DNA from: Panax quinquefolius
Lineage: Eukaryota > Streptophyta > Magnoliopsida > Apiales > Araliaceae
Reading direction: 5' to 3'
NCBI GenBank assembly: GCA_020205615.1
Contig: CM035166.1
Coordinates: 93,598,706-93,662,705 of the forward strand
DNA length: 64,000 nt
Each line of letters starts with the position of its first letter. The first letter of the stretch is position 1. The notes under the pieces are model-generated. The model ran no database searches. It saw only the letters and a program-made list of their open reading frames with translations, and had not been told where the DNA came from. Position numbers and translations under genes: made by a program. Below, piece by piece: positions 11,213 through 23,064 of the stretch.

Positions 11213-12824
11213 ACTACTACTATCCTCTGATCCATCACTTCGTTCCCCGACTCGTCCCAGCTATATTCTCATTTTCTGAAGAGAACAGTGAAAGGAAGGG
11301 TGAGCTCAACTAGCCCAGTAAGAAATATTATGACTAAGATAATGCAAAATAAATTATCATTAGTCTTCAACAATGTTAAACTGATAAAATACAACAGGCA
11401 ACAAGTTTAACTGCAGCGGATCAAGCAATCCATTAAAATAATCAAGTAGAAAATAAAATCTACTATCTTTTATGATTTAAAAGGTTTTTCATAACTGTTA
11501 TCGCTGGGACTCAGCTTAATAAATAATCCACATCATCGAATCACCCTGCACTACGGCCAAGGATATTCTTTAGTATCACGACCACAATTATCCATGCACT
11601 ACGGGCCAGGAATATTTGTGTATTCATCAATGGTCATGATCATGCCAACAACTGTCCATCAATGCACTACGGGCCAATGAGGACTTTTACCACATCATTT
11701 GTAACATTACTGGCCATGATTATATTGAATAATCCCGATCATAATCATACCAAGTCCATCTATGCACTACAGGCCACATATGACTTTCAAAAAATATAAA
11801 CATGAAGATGATGACAATGATATAAGAATTCAATAAAACAAGTTCAAGAATTAATTTATTCAGGAACTAATAACGTCCAAGTTGTCAACATGATACTTGC
11901 TTTCAGGCAAAGAAATTCAAGAATGCTCGTAAGAATATTTCCATGAAAAGATATTGGATGAAGCGCAAATATCAAGAATATTCCACTAATTTCAAGAAGT
12001 ATAGAAGTCAAAACTTTAACCAACTGAGTATAATTAGGAATGGAATAACAAAAGAAATCACCAGGCATGCGATAGACTGCACAGGCAGGTTATTCTAATA
12101 GAATAATAATTAATCGGAACCGGTCCCACAAAAGCACGCATGCATGTGATATTCTAACGTAATAATAAAGAGCGGAATCAGTCCGCAGCGTAAACGCATG
12201 CATGTGATATTCCAATGTAATAATAAAGATTTTAATCGGTCCCACAGAAACGCATGCATGTGATATATTCCAATGTAATAATAACGAATGGAATAACGTA
12301 AGAATTTCACCAAGTATAGGGTAGCTCACGTATCAAAGTTATTCCAATGTAATAATAAATAATGGAATAACGAAGTTCTCTTTATGAATACAAAAGAAAT
12401 AATACCCCCTTACCGTAAAAAAAAAAAAAGCGGATATAAGAAAAGAAAGTTAACGAGCTTCTAACCTTTTTCTCTCTATAATTTTCTCTCTAGAGTTTCA
12501 AAGAATTTGTAAGAAAATAATGAAGGAATGAGCTTCTATTTATAAAAGAATTAATCGCATAGTAACTAATTCATGAGCGGTCCAGTTGATTTATTTTTTT
12601 TTATCGGACGGTCCAGATTTAAAGCAAAATCTTTTAAATAAAATATAATATTATATATATATATATATATATATAACATGTGCAAGAAAAAAAAACACGG
12701 GTGGAAGACCCGTGAATTCATCTTACTCCCTCTGTCCATTTTTTCAAACCTACATATATATATATATATGCAATAATAATACTCCTTACGTCCACCCTTA
12801 TTTCCCCCACCCACCCACCCACGC

Positions 12825-12867
<43 letters not shown>

Positions 12868-13458
12868 ATACTTATATATATATGAACACCCTTAATATTA
12901 TATATATATATATGTATATATAATACTTATATATATATGTATTCATATATATATATATATATAAAACGAAAACTGAGATAACTTCTACCGACAATTTTTT
13001 TAAAATGGGAAAGTGGGGGGGTCCAAATAATAATCAAAATTGACAACAATTACTATATCAATAATTGAACAAAACTGAGTGACTTCTCACGTAAGCATCA
13101 ATAATCAATACCATGTGCTATTATTAACCACGCCAGACATCGTCTTTCTTTTAACACCGGGTGTTTCAACAGCTAACTGTAAAACTTCCGCCGTTATTTT
13201 CATAAAGTATTTTTGTCGCTTTTCTCATCCGGCAATAATTCCGTTATGGAGTTCACTGGTGATTGTCTTAGGTTGTACTTTAATATTCCTGTTAAAACGA
13301 ATATTTCCCAAAATCGAATATTATATAACAACTTGCAGATTTTGCAAAATTTATAAATATTACCCACAACTATAACATTATATCAAATTCATTCCATAAT
13401 ATTCAAAAATGATATTTATAGAAAATTCATCTTTATTTATAAAAGTTGAGGTCTTACA
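11213..13458 (-). repeat. Element A 5' LTR, distal part
   Basis: Continues the LTR of A beyond B, from ACTACTACTATCCTCTG to TCTTACA at 13458. It follows the B LTR order but differs by a block at about 12410-13010 (poly-A, TA runs, a TACTCCCTCTGTCC motif) that has no counterpart in B. The stretch from 13060 (GTGACTTCTCACGTAAGC) realigns with B at 10830. Confidence 0.88.
12640..12965. repeat. (TA)n microsatellite cluster inside LTR A
   Basis: Several TA runs (about 12645-12677, 12753-12770, 12828-12862, 12898-12920, 12943-12963) with a CCCACCCACCCACCC patch between them. CTCCCTCTGTCC at 12725 resembles a Stowaway terminus, so this may be a decayed MITE with expanded microsatellites. Open frames here are repeat artefacts. 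Confidence 0.75.
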
Positions 13459-13662
13459 CTCTCTCTCCGTGGTTTTTTCTCAATTGGATTTCCACGTAAA
13501 TTCTTGTGTTCATACTTTATATTTCTTTATTTATGTTTATGTGAGTGTATTTCGTTAGTTTGATTTCATAACAATTACTCCATCAATCGTTAATATTTAT
13601 TTTGGCTTTGTCTTTTGGGTGATTTAGTCAGACGTGCAAAATCAGGCGTTAACACTTATATA
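13459..13662 (+). repeat. Ty1/copia-type LTR 3' fragment
   Basis: Contains CTCAATTGGATTTCCACGTA followed by AATTCTTGTGTTC, the usual 3' (R/U5) part of many plant copia LTRs, and ends near GGCGTTAACA. The same motif occurs on the opposite strand in the solo LTR at 51035-51473. The 5' part is absent because element A inserted here, so the missing half should lie left of the window. Confidence 0.55.
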
Positions 13663-14818
13663 TATAAAAAAAAAAAATTACCATCCAAGTAGATCCGCCG
13701 GTGTATGATAGTGCGAAGGTTAGCTTAATATTGGGGGTTCAACTATGATGGTGAAATAGGAGTTGACCAGTTGGTGGGGTGTGGCGGTATCGCGTCCTGA
13801 TGGTGTTTCTTTCTTCTTTATGCAAATAATTGCATTTTTAAATTCTAATGGAGAGGACCTTTGTTTCTTCCATTATTGATGATGGTGGATGAGGAGAGAG
13901 GGTTCAGACTTGAGAGTTGTTTTTTTTTCTTACTATATTTAAAAGTACTTTAATGAAAAATTATTTTCAAAATAAATATCCTAATTAATTTCGGCACGTT
14001 TAATAAAAAAATTTTATCATTTTTTTAATTATTTATTAATTAAAATATTTTTTACTTTTCTATGATCTTAATAATTATTTTTTTTTTTTTATGACTTTAA
14101 TAATTGTTTTTCACTTTCTTATGACCATAATTAAAGATTGTAAAACGAACCGAAATCGATCCGAAGATTGAGTTAAGCCAAATTTGGTTCACAAAATTTA
14201 TCGAAAGATAAAATAAGGTTTGATTGAGGCTCATTTAGCTCTGAAATCGAAGCGCGATTCAATCGAATCGAGAAGCGGTTTGAACTTTTTCAAATAATAT
14301 GATCCGAGTATAATTAGAAAATTACAATTTGAGAAGATTCGAGTAATTTATCGAACTTTAAAATGTCTTCATATTTGACTCATTTATATTTTTTCGAACT
14401 CGAATCGAATCGAACTTTTAACGAGAGCAATTAATCGGCTAACATTTGTTCATTTTACGCCTTAACCATAATAATTACTCTTTCATATGTCATTTAATTC
14501 TCTAGATATTTTTTTTTTTGTAACTCTCACATTCTCAATAAGTATATTAAATAAATTATGAGAGTATAAAAGGAAGAATATGATTAATATAATTCAGAAA
14601 TAAGACATTTATTTTGAAGCATCCTAAAAAAGAAATTAGAACATTTAATATAGAACGAAGAGGGAGTATAAAACTAGTTGCCCAGTAAGAAAGTTATATA
14701 TTCCGGTCAATTTTTACCGAAAATTGAATTTAAGAGGAACGTTGTATGAAATTAATGTAATAATGTGTGAGCCGAATTAATTTAGAGGTCGAATTGTGAG
14801 GAAAGTGGAATTTATTGT
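13663..14818. other. Non-coding spacer, no gene seen
   Basis: AT-rich with poly-T runs and no frame of note. A MITE-like tail, GAACGAAGAGGGAGTA, lies near 14652-14668. 14140-14440 is rich in CGAATCGAA-type words without clear unit structure. Confidence 0.6.
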
Positions 14819-14828
14819 AACAAAAGTG
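14819..14828. repeat. 10-bp target-site duplication, left copy
   Basis: AACAAAAGTG, repeated exactly at 26440-26449 on the other side of the foldback element. A 9-11 bp duplication is characteristic of Mutator-like insertion. Confidence 0.85.
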
Positions 14829-15476
14829 GGGTAAAGAGTCAAAAAAGTCCCTAATATTTATCAAAATATTCCACTTGCATCTTAAACTAATTTTTTTTTC
14901 AAAAGTACCCTTAACGTTACATTTTTGGGTTATCCAGTTACACTACTTAGTTAACAAAAAACAAATGGGGTTAAAATGTGATGACGTGATGAGATTTAAA
15001 TATAAAATATATTCTAAATAAAATAATATATCATTTAATCAAAACAAAAATACTAAAATTCAAAATAAAAAGCATAACATATTTACATCATTTATTCAAA
15101 ATAATAAAATTCAAATTATTTTGTTAACTAATCAAAACAACTAATTAAATAAAATAAGTTGTATAACATATTTACATCATTTAATCAAAATACTAAAATT
15201 TAAAACATAACATATTTACATCAAATACTAATTTAAAAAAATACTAAAATACTAATTTAAAAATAAACTAAAATACTAAAAAAATCAAATTAAAAATACT
15301 TAAAATACTAAAATTCAAATTATTTTGTTAATTAATCAAAACAACAAAAATTCAAATTATATCATTAAAATACTAAAATCATAATACTAAATACTAATTG
15401 ATATAAAATTTTTAAATTACTAAAAACATAATACTAAATAATATTTTTAAACTATATAAAAATTTGATGATGTAAT

Positions 15477-18298
15477 TGTAAAGACCCTCGAAATTTTTTT
15501 TTTAAATAAAAGGAATTTTATTTATTTATTATTTTGAAATAGTAAGGATTGATTTGATTAATGTGGATAGTTAAGGGTTAAATCGCAAATATTTCAAAAT
15601 AAGCAAGTGGTTATAAAATATTCATTATTGTTTGGGAATATTCGTTTAGTGCGTGGAATATTAAATGCGATTTGGAATATTTAAATGCGATAAAAAATGT
15701 GACCATGTGTGGCCCCATAACGAAAGCGATTGGATGAAGAAAACGACAAATATAAGTTGTTTTTAAATAATTGGCGTTATTATTCACAGATTATCTTTGT
15801 TGGAATACTCGATGGTTAAAACACACTAATCTGGCGCGTTGTTGAACAAGAAGATACCAGTATTGCACCAATTATTGATTCTTACGTAAGAAGGCACTAC
15901 TCGATAATGGTTACGATAATTATTGCTCAATATTTTATTTTATTGATTCAATAATTCTTGCGTTGATATTTTATATTACATTGTTTCAATAATTGTCATT
16001 ACACAAGATATTTTTATTATCGAAGCAATAATTCATATTATCCTAATAATATTATTAGATAACATTATTGGCAATGTCTAGAAAGTTCATGTCAAGGAGA
16101 GGTTTGGTCACCTAATTGAGCGCCAAGAAGAAAAAAAATTCTTATTGGAAAGCCCCTTTCTGAACTCGCCTGCTCAGTTGTCAATATTGTGATTCTCAGA
16201 ATATTATTTGTGAATAATTAATTATTGATTTATATGATGAGGAAAATATTGATTTTATGAGGATATAGATGGAGAAAATTTTAAAATGACAATTGTTGAA
16301 AATTAATATTTTATCTTTTTCTCGATAAAATAATTCATTTAAATATATTATTTTAATAATATATTAACGGTGATATTTTTACAACGAATGTGGGATATAT
16401 ATGAGTATCTGAGGAGGAAGAGTATTTTTGTTGCAATAAATGTTTAAAACATGTTAAACATGTCGGTGGACCCCATTTATTGACTAAAATTTGATTATAG
16501 CATTGTGAAATCGCTTGGCTTGTGGATTTCGGTCAATTTCTATTTGGAATTTGGAAAAACTTTCTTCTGTAAAGTTGTAGAGAATTGAATTTCCTATAAA
16601 AACTCATGAGATTCGAATTTTCTGATGAAAGGGCTATTTATTATGAATTATTGAAGTTACAGCTCAAATAATTGATTTTTGTAAGTTTTAATTATTTATT
16701 TTATGAAAAACGTTTTTATCATTTCTTTCTAGAAGGTTGGCATGTGAAAATGTTGGGATCTGATTTCCAAAGAGGCGTGGAAATTTATTAATAATAATAT
16801 ATTTTATTAAATTTTCTGCTTTTAATTGTTCTAAGAATTTTCCTATAAATAGGGTCTTGGGTTAGAATTGAAAATCACACTGAAAGCTGAAGTTTTCTCT
16901 CTCTATATTATCGAAATTATTCTTGTGAGTATTTTGAGTATACTTTGAGTATTGCTATATACGGTGCAAGTCCAAGTCATAGCCTTTATATCCTTGTTTC
17001 AATTTAAAATCGATCTTTCGAGGTAAGGAATATTATTTTTTGTAATGATATTATTTCTTCAATATCATTATCTTGAAATGTTGATCTGAAGTTTTTATCA
17101 AATTTAGAACTTTTTCATGTAGTTTCTTATTATTCATGGGTTACTATTCATGAGTTACTATTCACGAGTTACTTATTCATGAAGTTACTTATTCACGAAG
17201 TTACTTATTCACGAGTACTATTCATGAGGCGTGAAGATATTTTTGTGGAATTTCTATCTTTTGGTGTTTGAGTTACTTATTCACGATATCGGCCTTATTC
17301 ACGTATCGACACTATTCACGTGATACTGGTCTATTCAATTTAAAATATAAAATTTCTTCTTTTCGTCCAAAACATCTATTCGGATACTAACTCGATTGTA
17401 TCCATGTTTTGATCATTCTTGAATTTTACACCACTATGATTATTTTTTTGAGGTATTTTTGGGCGTGGATAAAACCAAGTACGAATCCTTAATCCTTAAT
17501 CCTTGTCATTTTGTTTCACCGGATTCGTTTCTTTAAAAAAAATATTTTCATCATCCTCGGTCTTAAATGATGATATTATGAAATATCTTTTGGCACGTAG
17601 TGCAAAGATGAATGATTTCTTAAGAATATCTTTGGCTGTAGTGCAAAGATGAATGATTTCAAGAATATCTTTGGCCGTAGTCTGAAAGATGAGCAGTGTT
17701 TAAATGAACATGACTAATCGATGAATATCTTTGGCTCAGTAGTGCAAAGATGAATATTTGATTCGGATGTATATTGATTGATGTTACGAGGATAAAAGAT
17801 AGACGATGAACTTTTAAATTCATACATAGAAGATAGTAGTTTGCATTCTCTACTTAACTCTTCTAATGAATTATTATTTCATTGCGAATATTGATTTAAA
17901 ATTTGTTGTCTATCAGATTCTATTAGATTTTTCCTGTTGAAGACTAACGGTAATTTGTTGTATATTATCTTAGTCATAATATTCTTTATCTTGAGCTAGT
18001 TGAGCTCACCCTTTTCCTTTTTGTTCCATTTTTCTCGGGAGGCGAGAATATATAAAGAGTGCAGTCTGGGTATGGAATGAAGGTTTTAGAAAGGGTTGTT
18101 TAGTAGTCCTCACCATTTTGTAAAATAATGTATCAATAAATGTGATGAGGATTTATTTGAGTATAGATATTGTCTAGAAGATAATATTTGTATTTAAACT
18201 CACAGCTTTCTTGTTGTAATAATAAAGTTGTAGTTGTTTACATACCATGTATTGACAACTCGTAATGGGTGATGTATACCTATTTTGGGGGCGTCGCG
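15477..18298 (+). repeat. Element C 5' LTR
   Basis: Begins TGTAAAGACC. Contains a promoter-like TCCTATAAATAGG at 16841-16853, followed by TTTTCTCTCTCTATATT. Further in are a tandem array of GTTACTATTCATGAG/CACGAG units (about 17140-17335) and four units with GAATATCTTTGGC...GTGCAAAGATGAA (about 17585-17755). The last base before the primer site is uncertain by about two positions. Confidence 0.9.
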
Positions 18299-18300
18299 GT

Positions 18301-18312
18301 TGGTATCGAGCT
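18301..18312 (+). promoter_or_regulatory. Element C primer-binding site
   Basis: TGGTATCGAGCT, a variant of the iMet tRNA primer site TGGTATCAGAGC, directly after the 5' LTR. The same GAGC variant occurs in F. Confidence 0.85.
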
Positions 18313-18483
18313 TAGGGATATGATCTCCGGTGGAGATCGGGGAATAGAACTAGGAGGGAGAGCGAGTAAATCCTTCACTAGTGTGTCCTACCTAAGCTTA
18401 TTTATTAGTTGGTCGATATATAGGGATATTATGTGATATATTGATTTCCTTAATTAACCCTTGTTTTATGAAGGTATTTGAGA

Positions 18484-19690
18484 ATGTCGATTGAGAATAT
18501 TAACAATGGAAATGAGACCGTGGTGGAGATGCCTCCATACTCACCAACGAGGAGAACGTGCAACAACAGTCGGCAATGTTCCTCTTGTGAACAACACCAT
18601 TGAAAGCGATGATGAGCGAGGGATGTTTAGAAGTTTTTGCGCTTCATGCAAAATCGACGAGGGAAACTCGTGTTCAAAATACAGGAGATTTAAATGATAG
18701 CAATTCACGGGTTGTCACAACCAAGCGATTCAAAGAGTTGGGACCACCGAATTTAAGGGAAAGCCGAGATCCGATCATGGCGGAAACATGGGTCAAACAA
18801 ATTACCAAGATATTCGATGTCTTGGGATGCACGAGGAACAGAAGGTTCCATTCGCCACCTTTATGTTCCGTGAGGCGGAGACCATCTTTGGTGGGAGTCT
18901 CAGAAGTAGCGTACCATCCAAACGCTTTTCGGCATGTCTTGGGAGACGTTTGAAGCTATTTAATGACAAATACTTTCACGAAAGTGTTCATCGTATGAAG
19001 GAAGTGGAGTTCATCGATTGGAACAAAACAACATGGCGGTGTCTCGATGACGAGGCAAAGTTTGCGAGTTATCCGGTTGCACCTCATTTGGTGGAGAATG
19101 AGGAACGTATGACGCGGATGTTTCTTAGAGGTTTGAAACCCGGCGTACGTCGATATCTCATTTCTCATAAATTTTCTCTTTATTCGGATGTTGTAAATGA
19201 GGCTCAATTATTAGAGCGAGATAACGAGTACTGCGATCAACTGAGGACCACAACCAGGATCGTGTCGAGATAGCGATCAACGAATAATGATAACTGCGGA
19301 GAAAGAAAGCGAATGCGACAGAAATGGTAACCACTCTGGTGGTAATCATGGCCATGAAAATAGAAGAAGCGAGTCGGGAGAGATTTTAAAAAGAGGAGAT
19401 TTAACAACGACCATGTGAAGATGATGGTCTTAAGCAATAACTTGTTCTAAGGGAGGAGAACGACCACCCATCATATGCTACAAATGCGGAAAAGAGGGAC
19501 ATATCATCCAAAGCGCCACAACAGTTCAAGGTATGCTATAATTGTGGAAAGGAAGGACATATCGCTCGAGATTGTACAATAGCAAAACCTAGTTCAATGA
19601 GGACGGTGACTCAAAAAGATATCCCGAGAAAAGTCAAAGTCAACGATTCCGGGAAGAGCGTTTGTTGTGGTGGTCGTCATAATGCGAGAA
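18484..19690 (+). pseudogene. Element C Gag, frameshifted
   Basis: Probable start is the ATG at 18484 (MSIENINNGNET). The Gag core is recognisable at 18788-19240 (RMTRMFLRGLKPGVRRYLIS, SLYSDVVNEAQLLERDNE). Two zinc knuckles follow: CYKCGKEGHI at about 19477 and CYNCGKEGHIARDC at 19534-19575. Several frame changes lie between these blocks. Gag would package the RNA in cytoplasmic particles. Confidence 0.85.
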
Positions 19691-20000
19691 CCCAAACGAG
19701 GTGATCACGGGTAAGCTATTTATAAATTCTTGCGAAGTTTATACCTTACTTGATCTGGGTGCTACCCATTCATTTATCTCTCCTGCATGTGCTCAACGTT
19801 TAAACTTGACTCGGGAGAAATTAGACTTTGACCTATCTGTGGAAACTCCGTTAGAGAAACTTTCATCACATCCACTTTGCTTATAAATCTTGTTTGATTC
19901 AAATTGGCACCATTACCTTACATTGACCTTATCTCTTTAAAGATACTTGCTTTTGATGTGATTTTAGGGATTGATTGGTTAACTACTCATCATGCCAAAA
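19691..20000 (+). pseudogene. Element C aspartic protease, altered active site
   Basis: GKLFINSCEVYTLLDLGATH matches the protease of A and B, but the catalytic DTG reads DLG (GAT CTG GGT at 19752-19760). F has GATACTGGG at the same place, so a single lost A explains the change. [17 protein letters not shown] follows and the frame then breaks near 19870. Either a dead protease or a base-calling slip at a CTGG context. Confidence 0.85.
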
Positions 20001-20039
20001 TTGATTGTTTTAAGTAAGGTTGTTAGTTTTCATATTCCT

Positions 20040-20990
20040 AACCAACTTTGTTGTATGCAATTCAAGCAACTAAACCATTAAAATCAATCACTATCATATC
20101 TAATCATAAAGCTATTCGTTTATTGAAAAACGGATGTCAAGCTTTCTTAGCCCATGTTATGGATTTGAATAAAGACACGTCAAATTTGAATAATATTCCT
20201 GTTGTTATTGACTTTCCGGCGTATTTCCAAAGAACTTCCGGTCTACCCCGAACGTGAAGTTGAATTCTTTATTGATCTTGAACACGGTACAAAGCCCATT
20301 TCTAAAACCCCATATCGAATGGCTCTATTGAACTTCAGAGTTAAAGGTCCAACTACGAGGAATTGTTGGACATCGGTTTCATTCGGCCCTAGTACATCTC
20401 CTTGGGGTGCTCTGTTTTATTTGTAAAGAAGAAAGGCGGAGTATGCGACTTTGTATTGACTATCGGAATTGAACCATGTCACCATCAAGAATAGGTATCC
20501 TCTACCTCGTATTGATGACTTGTTTGACCGATTGCTGAGGGCACAATTCTTTTCAAAAATCGATCTTAGCTACGGATATCATCAATTGAAGATTAGAATC
20601 GAGGATATTCCAAAGCGCCTTCGAACTTCGGTATGGGCATTATGAATTCTTAGTCATGTCTTTTCGGACTAACTAATGCTCCGCTGGCTTTCATGGATAT
20701 GATGAACCGAGTATTCAAGGAATATTTGGATCAATTCGTTGTTGTCTTTATTGATGACATCCTCATATATTCCAAAAGCCGTGAAGATCATGAGCACCAT
20801 TTGAAGTTTGGTACTCCAAAGGCTTCGTGAAAACCAACTATATGCCAAATTGAAGAAATGCGAGTTACGGCTTGAGGAAGTAGCATTCCTTGGGCGCGTG
20901 GTGTCAAAACATGGAGTATCTGTTGATCCGTGAAGATTGAAGCAATACAAAGTTAGAGCAACCGAAGTCGGTGGTGAAATGCGTAGCTTT
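20040..20990 (+). pseudogene. Element C reverse transcriptase, frameshifted
   Basis: Linker and entry block (KPISKTPYRMA) at about 20295-20330, RLCIDY at 20445-20465, [13 protein letters not shown] at about 20490-20530, FSKIDL at 20551-20570, and the catalytic [11 protein letters not shown] at 20749-20782. RT thumb motifs with [14 protein letters not shown] lie at about 20890-20930. At least five frame changes separate these blocks; the catalytic aspartates themselves are present. Confidence 0.87.
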
Positions 20991-21545
20991 TTGGGCTTAG
21001 CCGGTTATTATCGGAGAGATTCGTGGAAGGGTTTTCTCGAATCGCTACTCCATTAACTCATTAACTTCGGAAGGATACAAAATTCGCTTGGAGCGAAGAA
21101 TGCGAGAAAAGTTTCCAAGAGCTTAAGAGGAGACTTATTTCTACACCTATTCTAACAATACCATCCGGTTCGGATGGATTTGTTATCTCAAATGATGCTT
21201 GAGCAAAGGGTTAGGGTGTGTTCTCATGCAACGTGGGAAAGTCATAGCCTATGCCTCATGACAACTTAAAGAGTATGAGAGGAATTATCCTACTCATGAT
21301 CTAGAGTTAGCGTGAATCGTCGTTCAGCGCTAAAAATATGGAGGCACTATCTATATGGGGAGAAAGTGGAGATATATTTAGACCATAAAAAGCCTTAAAT
21401 ATTTCTTCACTCAAAAAGAACTCAACATCGGCAAATGACGTTGGCTCGAGCTATTGAAAGACTACGACCACACTATTCAATACCATCCCGGTAAAGTTTA
21501 ACGTGGTAGCCGGCGCATTGAGTAGAAGATCATATCGCGGAACGA
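20991..21545 (+). pseudogene. Element C connection domain and RNase H
   Basis: [11 protein letters not shown] at about 20982-21015, [15 protein letters not shown] at about 21095-21145, then RNase H with [18 protein letters not shown] at 21207-21260 and a tail VVAGALSRRSY at about 21505-21535, where sister B has VVADALSRR. The first catalytic block reads NDA and then a stop (TGA at about 21200), and the FTDHKS block reads YLDHKK. These are likely a mix of decay and sequence error. Confidence 0.83.
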
Positions 21546-21559
21546 GCAGTGCGATGATG

Positions 21560-23040
21560 TCAAGTATACGCACAGAGCCAACTTTAATAGAAAAGTTAAG
21601 GTTGCTCAAGCCACCGAATCCGGGTGATGCGTATGAAGAAGAAAGTACAAGAAGGAGCTATTCCTAAGGGCGAGAATTGATGAAGAAGGAATACTTCGAG
21701 TCCACTCTAGACTTTGTGTTCCTAACGACTTTGATTTGAAGTACAAGATTATAATGGAGGCACACAATACACCATTTGCAATCCATCCTGGAAGTACTAA
21801 AATGTATCGTGATCTTCGACATACATTTTGGTGGAACAATATGAAGAGAGAGATTGCAAAGTTTATCTCGATGTGTTTAACTTGCCAACGTGTAAAGGCG
21901 GAGCATCTTGTACCTAAGGGTCCGTTGCAACCACTTGAGATTCCTAATGGAAGTAGGAACACATTACTATGGATTTTGTTACGGGTCTTCCTACGGTTTC
22001 TCAAGGCATCAATGCTATTTGGGTTATTGTTGATAGATTAACCAAGTCTGCTCATTTCTTGCCGATACGGGAGACTTATTCCCTTGAACGTCTTGCTAGT
22101 ATGTGACGTGAATGAGATTGTGAGGTTGCATGGCATGCTGTATCCATAGTTTCGGATCGTGACCCAAGATTCACTTCAAGATTTTGGGTTAGCTTGCAAA
22201 AAAGCTATGGGCACGCAGTTTTGCGATTTAGTTCGCATACCATCCCCAACGGACGGACAATCGAGAGAGGACTATTCAAACTCTTGAAGATCTATTAAGA
22301 CTCTGTGTCCTGACTTCAAGGGTAGTTGGGATAAGTATTTACCATTGGTGGAATTCTCCTACAACAACAGCTTATCGTGCAAGTATAGGTGTGGCTCCAT
22401 TTGAAGCATTATATGGATGAAAATGTCGTTCTCCAATATGTTGGGATGAGGTGGGTGAAGCAACATTATTTGGGACCCGAGTTAATACGATATGACTCAC
22501 CGAAAAGATCCAAATGATTCGACAACGTATACAAACGGCACAAGATCGACAAAGAGTTATGCAGATCTTCATCGAAAGGACGTGGAATTTAGTATAGGGG
22601 ATCATGTATTGTTACAAGTTGTTCCATAGAAGGGAGTTACAAGATTTGGGAAGAGAGGAAAGCTCAATCCACGATTTATTGGTCCATTTCAAATTCTTGA
22701 CCGAGTAGGAAATGTAGCCTATAGACTTGCGTTACCTCCGAGTATGTCTCGTGTTCATAATGTGTTTCACATATCTGTACTTCGTAAATATGTGAAAGAC
22801 CCGAACCACGTTATTGAGTTAGAACCGGACGAGATAGCTGAAGACTTAACGTATGAGGAGGTACCTGTCAAGATCTTGGATAGGAAGGAGCATGTCCTAC
22901 GCCAAAAGTCATCATACCACAAGTTAAAGTTTTGTGGAGGAATCATGCTTATAGAGGAAATGACACAGGAATTGAAAGCGGAAATGAAAGCGAGGTATCC
23001 TCACCTTTTGAAACACCAATACGTCACGTCAATTTCGAGG
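21560..23040 (+). pseudogene. Element C integrase with chromodomain-like tail
   Basis: The HHCC zinc finger is intact at 21760-21890 (HPGSTKMYRDLRH, then C-L-T-C). The core keeps all three acidic sites in shifted frames: MDFVTGLP at 21967, VSDRDPRFTSRF at about 22145, and a GQSE-like glutamate near 22250. The C-terminal part ([12 protein letters not shown], then [17 protein letters not shown] at 22744) runs into the tail VKILDRKE and RYPHLL. In-frame stops between about 22000 and 22600 make it inactive as read. This is the only copy in the window with an integrase core. Confidence 0.88.
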
Positions 23041-23052
23041 ACGAAATTTCAT

Positions 23053-23064
23053 AAGGAGGGAGGT
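23053..23064 (+). promoter_or_regulatory. Element C polypurine tract
   Basis: AAGGAGGGAGGT immediately before TGTAAGACC of the 3' LTR. Confidence 0.88.

Larger units (their letters stand above)
1..13458 (-). mobile_element. Ty3/gypsy element A, 5' part, interrupted by element B
   Basis: Minus-strand LTR retrotransposon running off the left edge. Read from right to left it has a 5' LTR (13458 down to 2297, split by element B), a primer site at 2281-2292, gag, zinc knuckles and protease, and the start of reverse transcriptase at position 1. The LTR end at 13458 reads TCTTACA against copia-like flank. The reading order and the integrase tail of its sister B fit a Del/Tekay-type chromovirus. Its own target duplication cannot be tested because the 3' LTR lies outside the window. 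Confidence 0.9.

Noticed and set aside
12566..12814. 82-aa minus-strand frame with Tyr-Ile repeats
   Set aside because: Translation of TA microsatellites.
17140..17340. CRISPR-like regular direct repeats
   Set aside because: Short tandem units with almost no spacer variety inside a plant LTR; no cas genes and a eukaryotic context.
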